Assembly (NCBI RefSeq): GCF_051486985.1
Contig: NZ_JAHVDV010000036.1
Span: 1 to 49,762, forward strand
Direction of reading: 5' to 3'
Length of the DNA stretch: 49,762 nucleotides
DNA from: CBFFRJ01 sp051486985
GTDB taxonomy: Bacteria > Pseudomonadota > Gammaproteobacteria > Enterobacterales > Enterobacteriaceae
Shown: one piece after another, positions 40,847 through 48,755 of the stretch
How the letters are laid out: every line of letters starts with the position of its first letter
How positions within the stretch are numbered: the first letter of the stretch is position 1
The notes under the pieces: model-generated
The model's database searches: none
What the model was told of the DNA's origin: nothing
Seen by the model: only the letters and a program-made list of their open reading frames with translations
Position numbers and translations under genes: made by a program

Positions 40847-41272
40847 CTACTCATCCAGGGGGACGAGCAGGACATCCACACCGCTGCTGCCGACAATTGA
40901 TTTTGCAGAGCAGGTCGCCCGCGAAAAGAACCCCTGATTATGATTGCCATAGATGACTAAATCGACACCCTGGGTACGGCAGGTATGACGAATGTGCTCG
41001 CTGAGTTCACCGGAGGCCATGATCGTTTGCCCGATAGGGTAGTCAGCACGTGAGACAAGTTCATTTACAAATTGTTGCGTTTCTTCCTTCAGCACGTCCC
41101 GCACATTTTCCATCATCGGCGCAACAAGGTGATTATACATTTCGGGATCGGCCATAAGGGTGATAAGGCTAAGACGCGCCTGAAACGGGCGTGCTATTGA
41201 CACGGCTTTGGCGACCAGTCGATGGCTTTCAGGTGACACGGAAACCGCAACAAGAAGGTGCGAATAGCTCAT
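40847..41272 (-). CDS. uspC: Universal stress protein C
   Basis: A 141-residue UspA-family protein (E. coli UspC 142) with the start SYSHLLVAVSVSPESHRLVAKAV and the conserved ASGELSEHIRHTC and YGNHNQGFFSRATCSAKSIV. The C-terminal SSGVDVLLVPL is typical. The AGGAG site lies 8 nt before the ATG. In E. coli UspC helps in osmotic and UV stress and has been linked to motility. It is located between otsA and flhD, as in E. coli. Confidence 0.95.
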   Translation of the reverse strand: MSYSHLLVAVSVSPESHRLVAKAVSIARPFQARLSLITLMADPEMYNHLVAPMMENVRDVLKEETQQFVNELVSRADYPIGQTIMASGELSEHIRHTCRTQGVDLVIYGNHNQGFFSRATCSAKSIVGSSGVDVLLVPLDE

Positions 41273-42048
41273 CTCTTACTCCTGAAAAAGGACTCTCATA
41301 CCAGCTTTACTCCGATTAAACCAACCGCGCAAGGCATGAAAATGGCAGTGATGTGAAGAACGTCATAAATATTCATTAATTATTCTTAATAAAACCTATG
41401 CCCAGTATTTGTGCAAATTAACAATTTTTAAACACTTAACCAAAATTTTCGGGATTTTAAGTTAATTAGTGAAATTATTAATCAACACGATTAACGATAT
41501 TGAAATTATCGCCACCTGTAATTAATTAGCGGTGTTGATCGCATAATATCCTGTTTTTAATGGTTTTTTATTAACGTATCTTTTTTAGAAACATTTTAAC
41601 GCTTTTGAATTTCTTTTAGGGGTAGACATCTGACCAGTTTTGTCAATTTATCAAGTTTTTTGCATGACTATTCGCACAAAAGGAATAGAAAAGAGCTTTG
41701 TTAGAACAAAAAATATTCAAATCAGAAGCCAGACTGATAGATTTATTGTAAGAAATAGCTTAAATTATGTGACACGCATCACATAATATTCAAATTTTGT
41801 GGCTGTCCAGATTGTATGTAAGAGCACCTACGAGTACAGTTGCGTCGAATTAGGAAAAATCTTAATTCTTTGTAAGAAATGATTAAGAGTGTGGCAAGAC
41901 GCTAACATCCAAATCGACGTCTTTCCCGCCAATCCTAAGTTAGATATGCATTTTTAGCCTTTCTTTTTTATACCGGGTTTTTCCCGGCGACATCACGGGG
42001 TGCGGCTTGACCGCATAAGATACAAGTTGGTTATTCGGGATGGGAAAA
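41273..42048 (+). promoter_or_regulatory. flhDC upstream region with CRP site, promoter and RcsB-type box
   Basis: This 776-nt region is strongly A+T-rich. CRP site: TGTGA-CACGCA-TCACA at 41768-41783, a perfect consensus. Promoter: TTGTAT (41812-41817), 17-nt spacer, TACAGT (41835-41840), with transcription expected near 41847. The CRP centre is then at about -71.5 and the leader about 200 nt long, both as in E. coli flhDC. RcsAB-like box: TAGGAAAAATCTTA at 41851-41864, just downstream of the start point, where RcsB represses flhDC in E. coli. Upstream of 41760 I see only A+T-rich DNA, the usual docking area for H-NS and other regulators. Confidence 0.75.
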
Positions 42049-42402
42049 ATGCATACATCCGAGTTGCTGAAACACATTTATGACATCAATTTGTCATACT
42101 TGCTCCTTGCTCAGCGTTTGATCAGTCAAGACAAACCTTCAGCGATGTTTCGCTTAGGCGTCAATGAAGAAATGGCCAACACACTGGTCGAGTTAACACT
42201 TCCGCAAATGGTAAAACTGGCCGAAACCAATCAGGTCATCTGTCAGTTCCGTTTTGACAATCATCAAACCATCACTCGCCTGACTCAGGAGTCGCGGGTG
42301 GATGATTTGCAACAGATCCATACCGGCATCCTGCTGTCTACACGTTTGCTAAATGAATCCAGCCAAAGTGGCGATGCTGCAGCCCGGAAGAAAAGGGCAT
42401 AA
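42049..42402 (+). CDS. flhD: Flagellar master regulator subunit FlhD
   Basis: A 117-residue subunit of the FlhD4C2 activator that turns on class 2 flagellar genes, including fliA. The sequence is close to E. coli FlhD (MHTSELLKHIYDINLSYLLLAQRLI; RLTQESRVDDLQQIHTGILLSTRLLN). I chose ATG 42049, which has GGGA 6 nt upstream; the in-frame ATG at 42040 would only add three residues. flhC follows after 2 nt. The long leader has GGA motifs that could bind CsrA, which stabilises flhDC mRNA in E. coli. Confidence 0.96.
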   Translation: MHTSELLKHIYDINLSYLLLAQRLISQDKPSAMFRLGVNEEMANTLVELTLPQMVKLAETNQVICQFRFDNHQTITRLTQESRVDDLQQIHTGILLSTRLLNESSQSGDAAARKKRA

Positions 42403-42404
42403 CG

Positions 42405-42983
42405 ATGAGCGAAAAAAGCATTGTTCAGGAAGCACGCGATATCCAGCTTGCAATGGAGCTGATTACGCTTGGTGCACGTTTACAGATGTTAGAGAGTGAG
42501 ACCCAACTCAGCCGTGGTCGTCTCATTAAACTTTACAAAGAGTTACGTGGTAGCCCGCCACCAAAAGGCATGCTGCCCTTTTCCACCGACTGGTTTATGA
42601 CGTGGGAGCAAAATATTCACGCTTCTATGTTCTGTAACGCCTGGCAGTATTTATTAAAAACCGGGTTGTGCAGTGGCGTAGACGCAGTAATTAAAGCCTA
42701 TCGACTCTATCTTGAACAATGCCCTCAGCCTGAGGAAGGGCCGCTCCTGGCGCTGACTCGCGCCTGGACACTGGTCCGTTTTGTCGAAAGCGGAATGCTG
42801 GAGTTATCGCGCTGCAACTGCTGCAACGGTAATTTTATTACCCATGCACATCAGCCTGTAGGTAGCTTTGCGTGCAGTTTATGCCAACCGCCATCCAGAG
42901 CGGTAAAAAGACGTAAACTTTCCCGTGATGCTGCCGATATTATTCCACAACTGCTGGATGAACAGATCGCTCAGGCTGTTTAA
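42405..42983 (+). CDS. flhC: Flagellar master regulator subunit FlhC
   Basis: A 192-residue zinc-containing partner of FlhD, the same length as E. coli FlhC. The four Zn ligands are Cys137, Cys140, Cys157 and Cys160 (LSRCNCCNGNF...GSFACSLCQPP). FSTDWFMTWEQNIHASMFCNAW is conserved. It starts 2 nt after flhD, so the two are translationally coupled. A strong terminator 24 nt after the stop separates it from motA. Confidence 0.97.
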   Translation: MSEKSIVQEARDIQLAMELITLGARLQMLESETQLSRGRLIKLYKELRGSPPPKGMLPFSTDWFMTWEQNIHASMFCNAWQYLLKTGLCSGVDAVIKAYRLYLEQCPQPEEGPLLALTRAWTLVRFVESGMLELSRCNCCNGNFITHAHQPVGSFACSLCQPPSRAVKRRKLSRDAADIIPQLLDEQIAQAV

Positions 42984-43006
42984 CCGAATCAGGTGTGAAG
43001 AACTCC

Positions 43007-43038
43007 AGCAGCGGTGAAGTTTACCGCTGCTTTTTTTT
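43007..43038 (+). terminator. Rho-independent terminator after flhDC
   Basis: AGCAGCGGT-GAAGTTT-ACCGCTGCT followed by eight T. It isolates flhDC from motAB-cheAW, which need their own promoter. I found no good sigma28 match in the following 73 nt. Confidence 0.93.
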
Positions 43039-43111
43039 GCCTGACTTTTGGGAAAAACAAACCCAGTCATCTGTTTATCCTTGCCATAGTCATTAGCGGA
43101 AGGATGATGTC

Positions 43112-43999
43112 GTGCTTATCGTATTAGGTTACATAGTGGTTGTGGGTGCTGTCCTGGGCGGGTATATGATGACCGGCGGGCACCTTGGCGCACTTTATCA
43201 ACCGTCGGAGCTTCTCATCATCGGCGGTGCGGGTGTTGGCGCATTTATCGTTGGTAACAACGGAAAAGCCATTAAGGGTACTATCAAAGCGTTGCCCATA
43301 CTTTTCCGTCGTTCTAAATATACCAAAAGTACCTACATGGACTTGCTGGCACTGCTCTATCGCCTGATGGCGAAATCACGCCAGCAAGGGATGTTCTCCC
43401 TGGAAAGGGATATCGAAAACCCTAAAGAAAGCGAAATCTTCGCCAGCTACCCACGTATTCTCGCAGACAGTACGATGTTGGAATTTATCGTGGATTATCT
43501 GCGACTTATCATCAGCGGCAACATGAATACTTTTGAAATAGAAGCGCTGATGGACGAAGAGATCGAAACCCATGAAAGTGAAGCTGAGGTACCGGCCAAT
43601 GCGCTGGCCGCAATCGGGGATTCTCTGCCCGCGTTCGGTATCGTTGCGGCGGTAATGGGCGTGGTACATACCCTCGCCTCAGCGGACCGCCCGGCAGCAG
43701 AGCTGGGGGCATTGATTGCCCATGCGATGGTGGGGACGTTCCTTGGCATTTTGCTGGCTTATGGCTTCGTCTCTCCACTCGCGAGCGTTCTGCGTCAGAA
43801 AAGTGCTGAGACCACCAAGATGATGCAATGCGTGAAAATCACGCTGTTGTCCAATCTTAACGGCTATGCGCCGCCGATCGCGGTTGAATTTGGGCGCAAG
43901 ACGCTGTACTCCACCGAACGTCCAACGTTTGTCGAGCTGGATGAGCACGTGCGTGCGGTAAGAAACCCGAACCAACAGACAACGACTGAGGACGCATGA
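43112..43999 (+). CDS. motA: Flagellar motor stator protein MotA
   Basis: A 295-residue inner-membrane stator subunit, the same length as E. coli MotA, with four hydrophobic helices (LIVLGYIVVVGAVLGGYMM; LLIIGGAGVGAFIVG; LPAFGIVAAVMGVVHTL; IAHAMVGTFLGILLAYGFVSPL). The cytoplasmic loop carries the rotor-contact charges (YRLMAKSRQQGMFSLERDIENPKESEIF). It starts at GTG, as in E. coli, with GGAAGGATGATG upstream. With MotB it forms the proton channel that drives rotation. It overlaps motB by four bases. Confidence 0.97.
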   Translation: MLIVLGYIVVVGAVLGGYMMTGGHLGALYQPSELLIIGGAGVGAFIVGNNGKAIKGTIKALPILFRRSKYTKSTYMDLLALLYRLMAKSRQQGMFSLERDIENPKESEIFASYPRILADSTMLEFIVDYLRLIISGNMNTFEIEALMDEEIETHESEAEVPANALAAIGDSLPAFGIVAAVMGVVHTLASADRPAAELGALIAHAMVGTFLGILLAYGFVSPLASVLRQKSAETTKMMQCVKITLLSNLNGYAPPIAVEFGRKTLYSTERPTFVELDEHVRAVRNPNQQTTTEDA

Positions 44000-44949
44000 A
44001 AAATCAGTCCCATCCTATCGTCGTCGTAAGACGCAAAAAACATAAAGGACATGGCGGGGGATCCCATGGCTCATGGAAAATCGCCTATGCCGACTTTATG
44101 ACGGCGATGATGGCCTTTTTCTTAATCATGTGGCTGATCTCGATCTCAAGCCCTAAGCAACTGATTCAGATTGCCGAATATTTCCGTACGCCATTGGCGA
44201 CAGCGGTCACCGGGGGGCCGAGAATTTCGAACAGCGATAGCCCCATTCCCGGTGGTGGCGATGACTACACACAGCAACATGGTGAAGTAAAAAAACAGCC
44301 GAACATTGAAGATCTCAGAAAGCGCATGGAGCAAAACCGGCTGAGTAAGTTACGCGGTGAGCTGGATCAACTGATTGAAGCCGATCCTAAACTGCGCGCA
44401 CTGCGGCCGCATCTGAAAATCGATCTTGTTCAGGAAGGGTTACGTATTCAGATTATCGACAGCCAGAATCGACCGATGTTTAAAACCGGGAGTGCGGATG
44501 TTGAACCTTATATGCGTGACATACTGCGGTCCATTGCACCGGTACTCAATGAAATACCGAACAAAATTAGCATTTCCGGACACACCGATGACTATCCCTA
44601 CGCCAACGGTGAGAAAGGATACAGCAACTGGGAACTCTCAGCCGATCGTGCAAACGCATCGCGACGTGAGCTGGTTGTTGGGGGACTTGACGATGGGAAA
44701 ATGCTTCGGGTGATCGGCATGGCGGCGACGATGCGACTCGCTGCCCGCGGAGCAAACGAAGCTATCAACCGGCGTATCAGCCTTTTGGTGCTAAACAAAC
44801 AAGCAGAAGAAGCCATTCTGCACGAAAACGCCGAAAGCCAGAATGTGCCACTAAGCGTCATTAGACAGCCGGAGGCAGCGGCGGCGTCAGAGCCATCGTC
44901 TGCACCTGCGGCAGCCGTTACCACATCGCCACAACCCGACTCGAGGTGA
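43996..44949 (+). CDS. motB: Flagellar motor stator protein MotB
   Basis: A 317-residue protein with one N-terminal membrane helix that carries the proton-binding Asp33 (KIAYADFMTAMMAFFLIMWL; Asp32 in E. coli), a plug/linker region, and a C-terminal OmpA-like peptidoglycan-binding domain (ISISGHTDDYPYANGEKGYSNWELSADRANASRR; NRRISLLVLNK). The C-terminal tail is Ala/Pro/Ser-rich and slightly longer than in E. coli MotB (308). It overlaps motA by four bases, and cheA follows after 4 nt. Confidence 0.97.
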   Translation: MKNQSHPIVVVRRKKHKGHGGGSHGSWKIAYADFMTAMMAFFLIMWLISISSPKQLIQIAEYFRTPLATAVTGGPRISNSDSPIPGGGDDYTQQHGEVKKQPNIEDLRKRMEQNRLSKLRGELDQLIEADPKLRALRPHLKIDLVQEGLRIQIIDSQNRPMFKTGSADVEPYMRDILRSIAPVLNEIPNKISISGHTDDYPYANGEKGYSNWELSADRANASRRELVVGGLDDGKMLRVIGMAATMRLAARGANEAINRRISLLVLNKQAEEAILHENAESQNVPLSVIRQPEAAAASEPSSAPAAAVTTSPQPDSR

Positions 44950-44953
44950 TAGC

Positions 44954-46996
44954 GTGAGCATGGATATTAGCGATTTTTATCAGACATTCTTTGATGAAGC
45001 TGACGAGTTGTTAGCGGATATGGAGCAGCACCTGTTGGATTTGGTGCCTGAAGCGCCGGATTCCGAACAGCTCAACGCCATCTTTCGTGCAGCCCACTCC
45101 ATAAAAGGAGGTGCAGGTACGTTTGGCTTCACCATTTTGCAGGAAACCACGCACCTGATGGAAAACCTGCTTGATGAAGCTCGCCGCGGAGAGATGCAGC
45201 TCAATACCGACATTATCAACCTGTTTTTGGAAACCAAAGATATTATGCAGGAACAGCTCGACGCCTATAAAAGCTCCACCGAGCCCGATGCAGCCAGCTT
45301 TGAATATATCTGTAACGCGCTGCGTCAGTTAGCGCTGGAAGCCAAAGGTGAAGCTGCACCTGGCGCGACCAGTGGAGCGAAATTATCCGTGGTCGACACG
45401 GCGCCCGTTGACGCGGTGGCAACACCCGCTGCGGCTGAAAAAGAGGGGAAACTGCGCATCGTTCTGTCGGGCCTTAAAGAGGGTGAAGTCAATTTACTCG
45501 AAGAAGAGCTCGGCAACCTGGCCACCTTAAGCGACGTGGTGAAAGGCAAAGACACCCTCACTGCGACGCTTGATGGCGGTGTAGGGCAGGACGATATTAT
45601 CGCCGTTCTTTGCTTTGTCATTGAGCCGGATCAGATTGCTTTTGAAACGTCAGCGCCTGCCGCCCCTGCCGTGGCCGTAGAAGAAACGGTGGACGTTGCG
45701 CCGGTGGCTGCCGTTGAGGCTGCGCCGACCGTTACGCAACCCCCGGCGCTGAAGGCCGTTCCGAAGGAACAACCTGCCGGTCGCGCAGAGAAACCAGCGC
45801 GCGCCAGCGAATCCACCAGTATCCGTGTTGCCGTTGAAAAAGTGGATCAACTGATTAACCTCGTCGGTGAGCTGGTCATTACCCAGTCCATGCTGGCGCA
45901 ACGGTCAAATGAGCTGGATCCGGTTAATCATGGCGATCTCATTACCAGCATGACTCAGCTTCAGCGTAACGCGCGCGATCTGCAGGAATCGGTGATGTCC
46001 ATCCGTATGATGCCGATGGAATATGTGTTCAGCCGCTTCCCGCGTCTGGTCCGCGACCTTGCCAGCAAGCTGGATAAACAGGTCGAGCTGACGCTTCAGG
46101 GCAGTTCTACCGAACTTGATAAGAGTCTTATCGAACGCATTATCGATCCGTTAACGCACCTTGTGCGTAACAGCCTCGACCACGGTATCGAAACCCCGGA
46201 AAAACGCGTTGCTGCGGGTAAATCACCGGTGGGTAATCTGATTCTTTCGGCGGAACATCAGGGCGGGAACATCTGTATTGAAGTGACCGATGACGGGGCT
46301 GGCCTGAACCGCGAACGTATCCTTGCGAAAGCGCTTTCTCAGGGGATGGCGGTAAGCGAAAACATGTCCGATGAAGACGTGGGAATGCTTATCTTCGCTC
46401 CGGGTTTCTCGACGGCAGAGCAGGTAACAGACGTATCGGGTCGTGGGGTAGGGATGGACGTGGTCAAGCGTAACATCCAGGAAATGGGCGGCCACGTTGA
46501 AATCAAATCAAAACAGGGGCAAGGCACCACTATCCGTATTCTGCTGCCGCTGACGCTTGCCATCCTTGACGGCATGTCGGTGAAAGTGAGTGACGAAGTG
46601 TTTATCCTCCCGCTGAATGCCGTAATGGAATCACTGCAACCCCGTGATGAAGACCTCCATCCGCTGGCGGGCGGAGAGCGCGTGCTGGAAGTGCGTGGTG
46701 AGTACCTGCCGTTGGTAGAGTTGTGGAAAGTATTCGATGTAACGGGTGCGAAAACTGAAGCCACACAGGGGATTGTAGTGATCCTGCAAAGCGCAGGTCG
46801 TCGCTACGCGCTGCTGGTGGATCAGTTAATCGGCCAGCATCAGGTAGTAGTGAAAAACCTTGAAAGCAATTACCGTAAGGTGCCGGGGATTTCTGCAGCG
46901 ACCATCCTGGGTGATGGCAGCGTTGCGCTGATTGTCGATGTCTCGGCACTGCAGGGATTAAACCGCGAACAACGTATGGCGCACACAGCCGCCTGA
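44954..46996 (+). CDS. cheA: Chemotaxis histidine kinase CheA
   Basis: A 680-residue kinase, longer than E. coli CheA (654). P1 has the phospho-accepting His48 (FRAAHSIKGGAGTFGF). Then come P2 (about 165-230, CheY/CheB docking), the P3 dimerisation region (STSIRVAVEKVDQLINLVGEL), the P4 ATPase with N, G1, F and G2 boxes (HLVRNSLDHGIE; VTDDGAGLNRERI; FAPGFSTAE; GRGVGMDVV) and a CheW-like P5. The extra length is in an Ala/Val/Pro-rich P2-P3 linker (about 231-285). The start is GTG, as in E. coli. Met98 is kept as the start site for the short CheA form. Confidence 0.97.
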   Translation: MSMDISDFYQTFFDEADELLADMEQHLLDLVPEAPDSEQLNAIFRAAHSIKGGAGTFGFTILQETTHLMENLLDEARRGEMQLNTDIINLFLETKDIMQEQLDAYKSSTEPDAASFEYICNALRQLALEAKGEAAPGATSGAKLSVVDTAPVDAVATPAAAEKEGKLRIVLSGLKEGEVNLLEEELGNLATLSDVVKGKDTLTATLDGGVGQDDIIAVLCFVIEPDQIAFETSAPAAPAVAVEETVDVAPVAAVEAAPTVTQPPALKAVPKEQPAGRAEKPARASESTSIRVAVEKVDQLINLVGELVITQSMLAQRSNELDPVNHGDLITSMTQLQRNARDLQESVMSIRMMPMEYVFSRFPRLVRDLASKLDKQVELTLQGSSTELDKSLIERIIDPLTHLVRNSLDHGIETPEKRVAAGKSPVGNLILSAEHQGGNICIEVTDDGAGLNRERILAKALSQGMAVSENMSDEDVGMLIFAPGFSTAEQVTDVSGRGVGMDVVKRNIQEMGGHVEIKSKQGQGTTIRILLPLTLAILDGMSVKVSDEVFILPLNAVMESLQPRDEDLHPLAGGERVLEVRGEYLPLVELWKVFDVTGAKTEATQGIVVILQSAGRRYALLVDQLIGQHQVVVKNLESNYRKVPGISAATILGDGSVALIVDVSALQGLNREQRMAHTAA

Positions 46997-47016
46997 TTGA
47001 GTAAGAAGGTAAAAAC

Positions 47017-47520
47017 ATGACCGGTATGAGTAATGTAACAAAACTGGCGGGCGAGCCATCAGGTCAGGAATTCCTGGTATTTACCCTGGGCGATGAAGAG
47101 TACGGTATCGATATTCTCAAAGTTCAGGAAATTCGGGGATATGATCAGGTCACCCGCATTGCCAATACACCTGACTTTATCAAAGGCGTGACTAACCTGC
47201 GTGGTGTGATTGTGCCGATTGTCGATCTGCGCGTGAAGTTCAGCCAGACCGAAGTCGAGTATAACGACAACACCGTGGTTATCGTGCTGAACTTTGGTCA
47301 GCGTGTGGTCGGCATCGTCGTGGATGGCGTCTCCGACGTACTATCACTGGCTTCGGACCAGATTCGTCCGGCACCAGAGTTCGCCGTCACGCTGTCAACG
47401 GAATACCTGACGGGACTGGGTGCGCTGGGTGACCGTATGTTGATTCTGGTAAATATCGAGAAGCTGTTGAACAGCGATGAAATGGCACTTCTGGATATTG
47501 CAACGACGCAGGTCGCGTAA
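47017..47520 (+). CDS. cheW: Chemotaxis coupling protein CheW
   Basis: A 167-residue adaptor that links receptors to CheA, the same length as E. coli CheW and almost identical (GQEFLVFTLGDEEYGIDILKVQEI; KGVTNLRGVIVPIVDLR; GIVVDGVSDVLSL). It ends the motAB-cheAW operon at a 13-bp hairpin. In E. coli tar and cheRBYZ follow; here fimbrial genes follow instead. Confidence 0.98.
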   Translation: MTGMSNVTKLAGEPSGQEFLVFTLGDEEYGIDILKVQEIRGYDQVTRIANTPDFIKGVTNLRGVIVPIVDLRVKFSQTEVEYNDNTVVIVLNFGQRVVGIVVDGVSDVLSLASDQIRPAPEFAVTLSTEYLTGLGALGDRMLILVNIEKLLNSDEMALLDIATTQVA

Positions 47521-47526
47521 TGCATA

Positions 47527-47559
47527 ATGCTCTTCCGCCCCAGGCGGAAGAGCATTTCA
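47527..47559 (+). terminator. Terminator after cheW
   Basis: ATGCTCTTCCGCC and GGCGGAAGAGCAT form a perfect 13-bp stem with a 3-nt loop, followed by TTTC. Confidence 0.8.
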
Positions 47560-47888
47560 TCCTCTCTCCTGCCACGACGCTGTGCGTCATCTCTCTTTGG
47601 TTCGCCTGTCATATTGAAGTGGTTTTATAGTTAAGCGAATGTAAATCACATTTTAATACTGCTTAACTTATTATATTATTCTTCTCAATGATGGCAGACG
47701 TAAATACCTGCTCCTGTTTCAGTTCCGCAATAGCAACTGCAATGACCGACAACGGGAAACACATTTACGCCAGTCACATAGTGATCTCTCTGGTTAAGCG
47801 CATGCTTTAACCAGCCGCGATGGAAATGCTAATTTTTTCAGTTTGTTAAATGGTTATAAATAACTTACGCCATTTCCGGAGCGGTAGA
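47560..47888 (+). promoter_or_regulatory. Upstream region of the fimbrial locus with repeated GTTAAGC half-sites
   Basis: Noncoding, A+T-rich. GTTAAGC occurs at 47630-47636 and, inverted, as GCTTAAC at 47661-47667. A second, tighter imperfect palindrome (47792-47812) carries GTTAAGC and GCTTTAAC about a GCAT centre. Four related half-sites in 180 nt ahead of a fimbrial gene suggest a regulator binding region, identity unknown. Confidence 0.4.
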
Positions 47889-48455
47889 ATGAAGAAATAT
47901 TTACTCCTGTCAACACTTCTGGCCGCCTTACCGGTGCCGTTAACCTTTGCCGCCGTCAGCAGCGGAACCATTGGAGTAAGTCTGACGCTTACCAATGGAT
48001 GCCTGATTAATGGCACGTCGAATCAGAACGGGATTAATTTCGGTAGCCTTAATTTCGGTGACAGCCCAACGTCGTTTTCCCAACTCTCAACCCAGCTTGC
48101 CGGAAGCGGAAAGGCGGCAAATGCCATCGGCGTGCAGTGCACGACCGACAGTTATGCCGTTGTTATTACGGGTAATACCAACACCGTGCCGCCAGCCACG
48201 ACAATTGGGGTACCGGGCGGTACAGCACGTTATTTGATGAGCGCGACCAACAGAACGCAGGGCGTGGCCTACCGACTTTATAGCGACGGTAATTTCAGTT
48301 CTGAAGTTGGCAACAACATGCCTTTGCCCCGTGCATCAACGGCGGATGGCGTCGATTATTACACCTTATACGGACGTATTCTCGCCGAGGGAAATAACGC
48401 TGCCGTCATCCCTGGTATATATACCGATACCCTCAATGTAAGCGTAATTTATTGA
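47889..48455 (+). CDS. Spore-coat-U-domain pilin (Csu-type fimbrial subunit)
   Basis: A 188-residue secreted subunit. The signal peptide MKKYLLLSTLLAALPVPLTFA is cleaved before AVSSG. The mature part is a spore coat protein U domain: a Cys pair (NGCLINGTS...GVQCTTDS), INFGSLNFGDSP, ARYLMSATNRTQGVAYRLYSD, and the C-terminal IPGIYTDTLNVSVIY donor-type strand. Such proteins build archaic (Csu-type) chaperone-usher fimbriae used for attachment and biofilm. I chose ATG 47889, 7 nt after GGAG; an in-frame ATG at 47850 adds 13 residues before the signal peptide. Usher and chaperone genes would be expected downstream, outside the window. Confidence 0.85.
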   Translation: MKKYLLLSTLLAALPVPLTFAAVSSGTIGVSLTLTNGCLINGTSNQNGINFGSLNFGDSPTSFSQLSTQLAGSGKAANAIGVQCTTDSYAVVITGNTNTVPPATTIGVPGGTARYLMSATNRTQGVAYRLYSDGNFSSEVGNNMPLPRASTADGVDYYTLYGRILAEGNNAAVIPGIYTDTLNVSVIY

Positions 48456-48755
48456 CGGGCTTTGGGTAATACCTTTGCCGCTAAAGCATGACAAGCGAAA
48501 CATTATTTTACTTGCAAAAAGCGGGCTTTATTTACAAAAAAATAATGTGCTTTTTTATTTAAGAAAATAGAATCTCGCCTGACGTTATTAACGCTGCAGG
48601 AAATCACCCACTATCATAATGATTTTTAAACACTGACGCCCTGGTTTGTCTCTGCATGGCAACAAAGTAAGTCATTTTGGCAAGATCTAATTTATTTTCT
48701 GACTGTTCCTTTGCCCTAATATTATCTCCTTATTTTGGGTTGATAGGGGGCGTTA
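48456..48755. other. Intergenic region between pilin and adhesin-like genes (300 nt)
   Basis: A+T-rich, without coding sequence or a clear terminator hairpin that I can support. The gap suggests that the second gene may have its own promoter rather than read-through only. Confidence 0.45.

Noticed and set aside
43039..43111. Sigma28 promoter for motA
   Set aside because: The closest match (GCCATAGT at 43083) has no TAAA-like -35 at 15-nt spacing, so I did not list it.
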